This document shows positions 63,910 through 64,000 of a DNA stretch of 64,000 nucleotides, in pieces. The DNA is from Budvicia aquatica DSM 5075 = ATCC 35567 (GTDB lineage: Bacteria > Pseudomonadota > Gammaproteobacteria > Enterobacterales > Enterobacteriaceae): contig NZ_ATYS01000011.1 of the NCBI RefSeq assembly GCF_000427805.1, forward strand, positions 1-64,000, written 5' to 3'. Below the pieces are notes generated by a model. It did not search any database. It saw only the letters and a list, made by a program, of their open reading frames with translations, and was not told where the DNA came from. How positions within the stretch are numbered: position 1 is the first letter of the stretch; each line of letters begins with the position of its first letter. Both the position numbers and the translations under genes were made by a program.

Positions 63910-64000
63910 CTATTTATAGACATCCGCCGTTGCTCTGGCTTTTTCATTTTCAGAAGCCGCAATGATGACATAATACTGGCCCCCCATCTTATCGGCTTTT
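63910..64000 (-). CDS. C-terminal fragment, DUF1471 (YdgH/BhsA/McbA-like) protein
   Basis: Only the last 29 codons are in the window: KADKMGGQYYVIIAASENEK, then ARATADVYK and stop. The ADK-G-YY-I pattern and the final ATAxxYK are typical of the small periplasmic YhcN/BhsA/McbA stress proteins. The start lies outside the window. The family call is from this short tail. Confidence 0.65.
   Translation of the reverse strand, partial: KADKMGGQYYVIIAASENEKARATADVYK

Overview
The window is a 64-kb piece of a gammaproteobacterial chromosome. Protein sequences and gene order follow the Escherichia coli segment that runs from the str operon (tufA-fusA-rpsG-rpsL) to feoABC, so the organism belongs to Enterobacterales. 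Several genes usual at this locus in E. coli are absent (yheV, yhfA, pabA-fic-yhfG, tsgA-nirBDC-cysG, yrfG), and several intergenic sequences look like Yersinia/Serratia-type repeats. I therefore place it outside the Escherichia-Salmonella group; a Budviciaceae- or Yersinia-like genus is a guess. I see no phage, IS transposase, CRISPR array, tRNA or rRNA.

Layout. 1-3.7 kb: str operon on the minus strand, with a strong sigma70 promoter and tufA cut by the window edge. 3.9-5.6 kb: yheO-tusDCB, regulator plus tRNA-thiolation sulfur relay. 5.8-9 kb: protein-folding cluster (fkpA, an fkpA paralogue with an altered active site, slyX, slyD). 9.1-11.5 kb: glutathione-gated K+ efflux (kefG-kefB). 11.8-16.7 kb: yheS, a LysE-type exporter, yheT-yheU, prkB. 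17-21 kb: crp, yhfK, argD. 21.4-26.6 kb: accessory sugar-acid cluster (rspA/manD, MHS transporter, ydfI-like reductase, rspR-like regulator) behind a near-consensus CRP site. 26.6-31.3 kb: yjgR and a large FAD/Fe-S D-lactate-type dehydrogenase. 31.3-35.4 kb: ppiA, codBA (cytosine use) and an exported dual-specificity-type phosphatase. 35.6-41.7 kb: trpS-gph-rpe-dam-damX-aroB-aroK on the minus strand. 42-45.8 kb: complete hofMNOPQ, the DNA-uptake/type IV pilus alignment complex and secretin. 45.9-53.2 kb: mrcA, nudE, igaA, hslR, hslO. 53.4-57.9 kb: pckA, envZ-ompR and greB, which is on the minus strand. 58-64 kb: tex, feoABC with candidate Fur sites, and the tail of a DUF1471-type gene.

Most of the window is core housekeeping DNA. 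The accessory parts are the FkpA paralogue, the rspA/ydfI cluster, the D-lactate dehydrogenase, codBA plus phosphatase, and the LysE exporter. Among non-coding signals, the strongest are: a 21-bp-arm near-perfect palindrome before the dehydrogenase gene; two near-identical 13-bp palindromes flanking greB; a leader inverted repeat abutting the slyD ribosome-binding site; and candidate regulator boxes for Fur, PurR, ArgR and CRP in front of the expected genes. I found no clearly new multi-gene system. Several start codons were moved from the longest open frame using ribosome-binding sites and family N-termini (rpsL, tusB, tusC, the FkpA paralogue, yheS, yheU, codB, damX, hofM, hofQ, hslO, tex).
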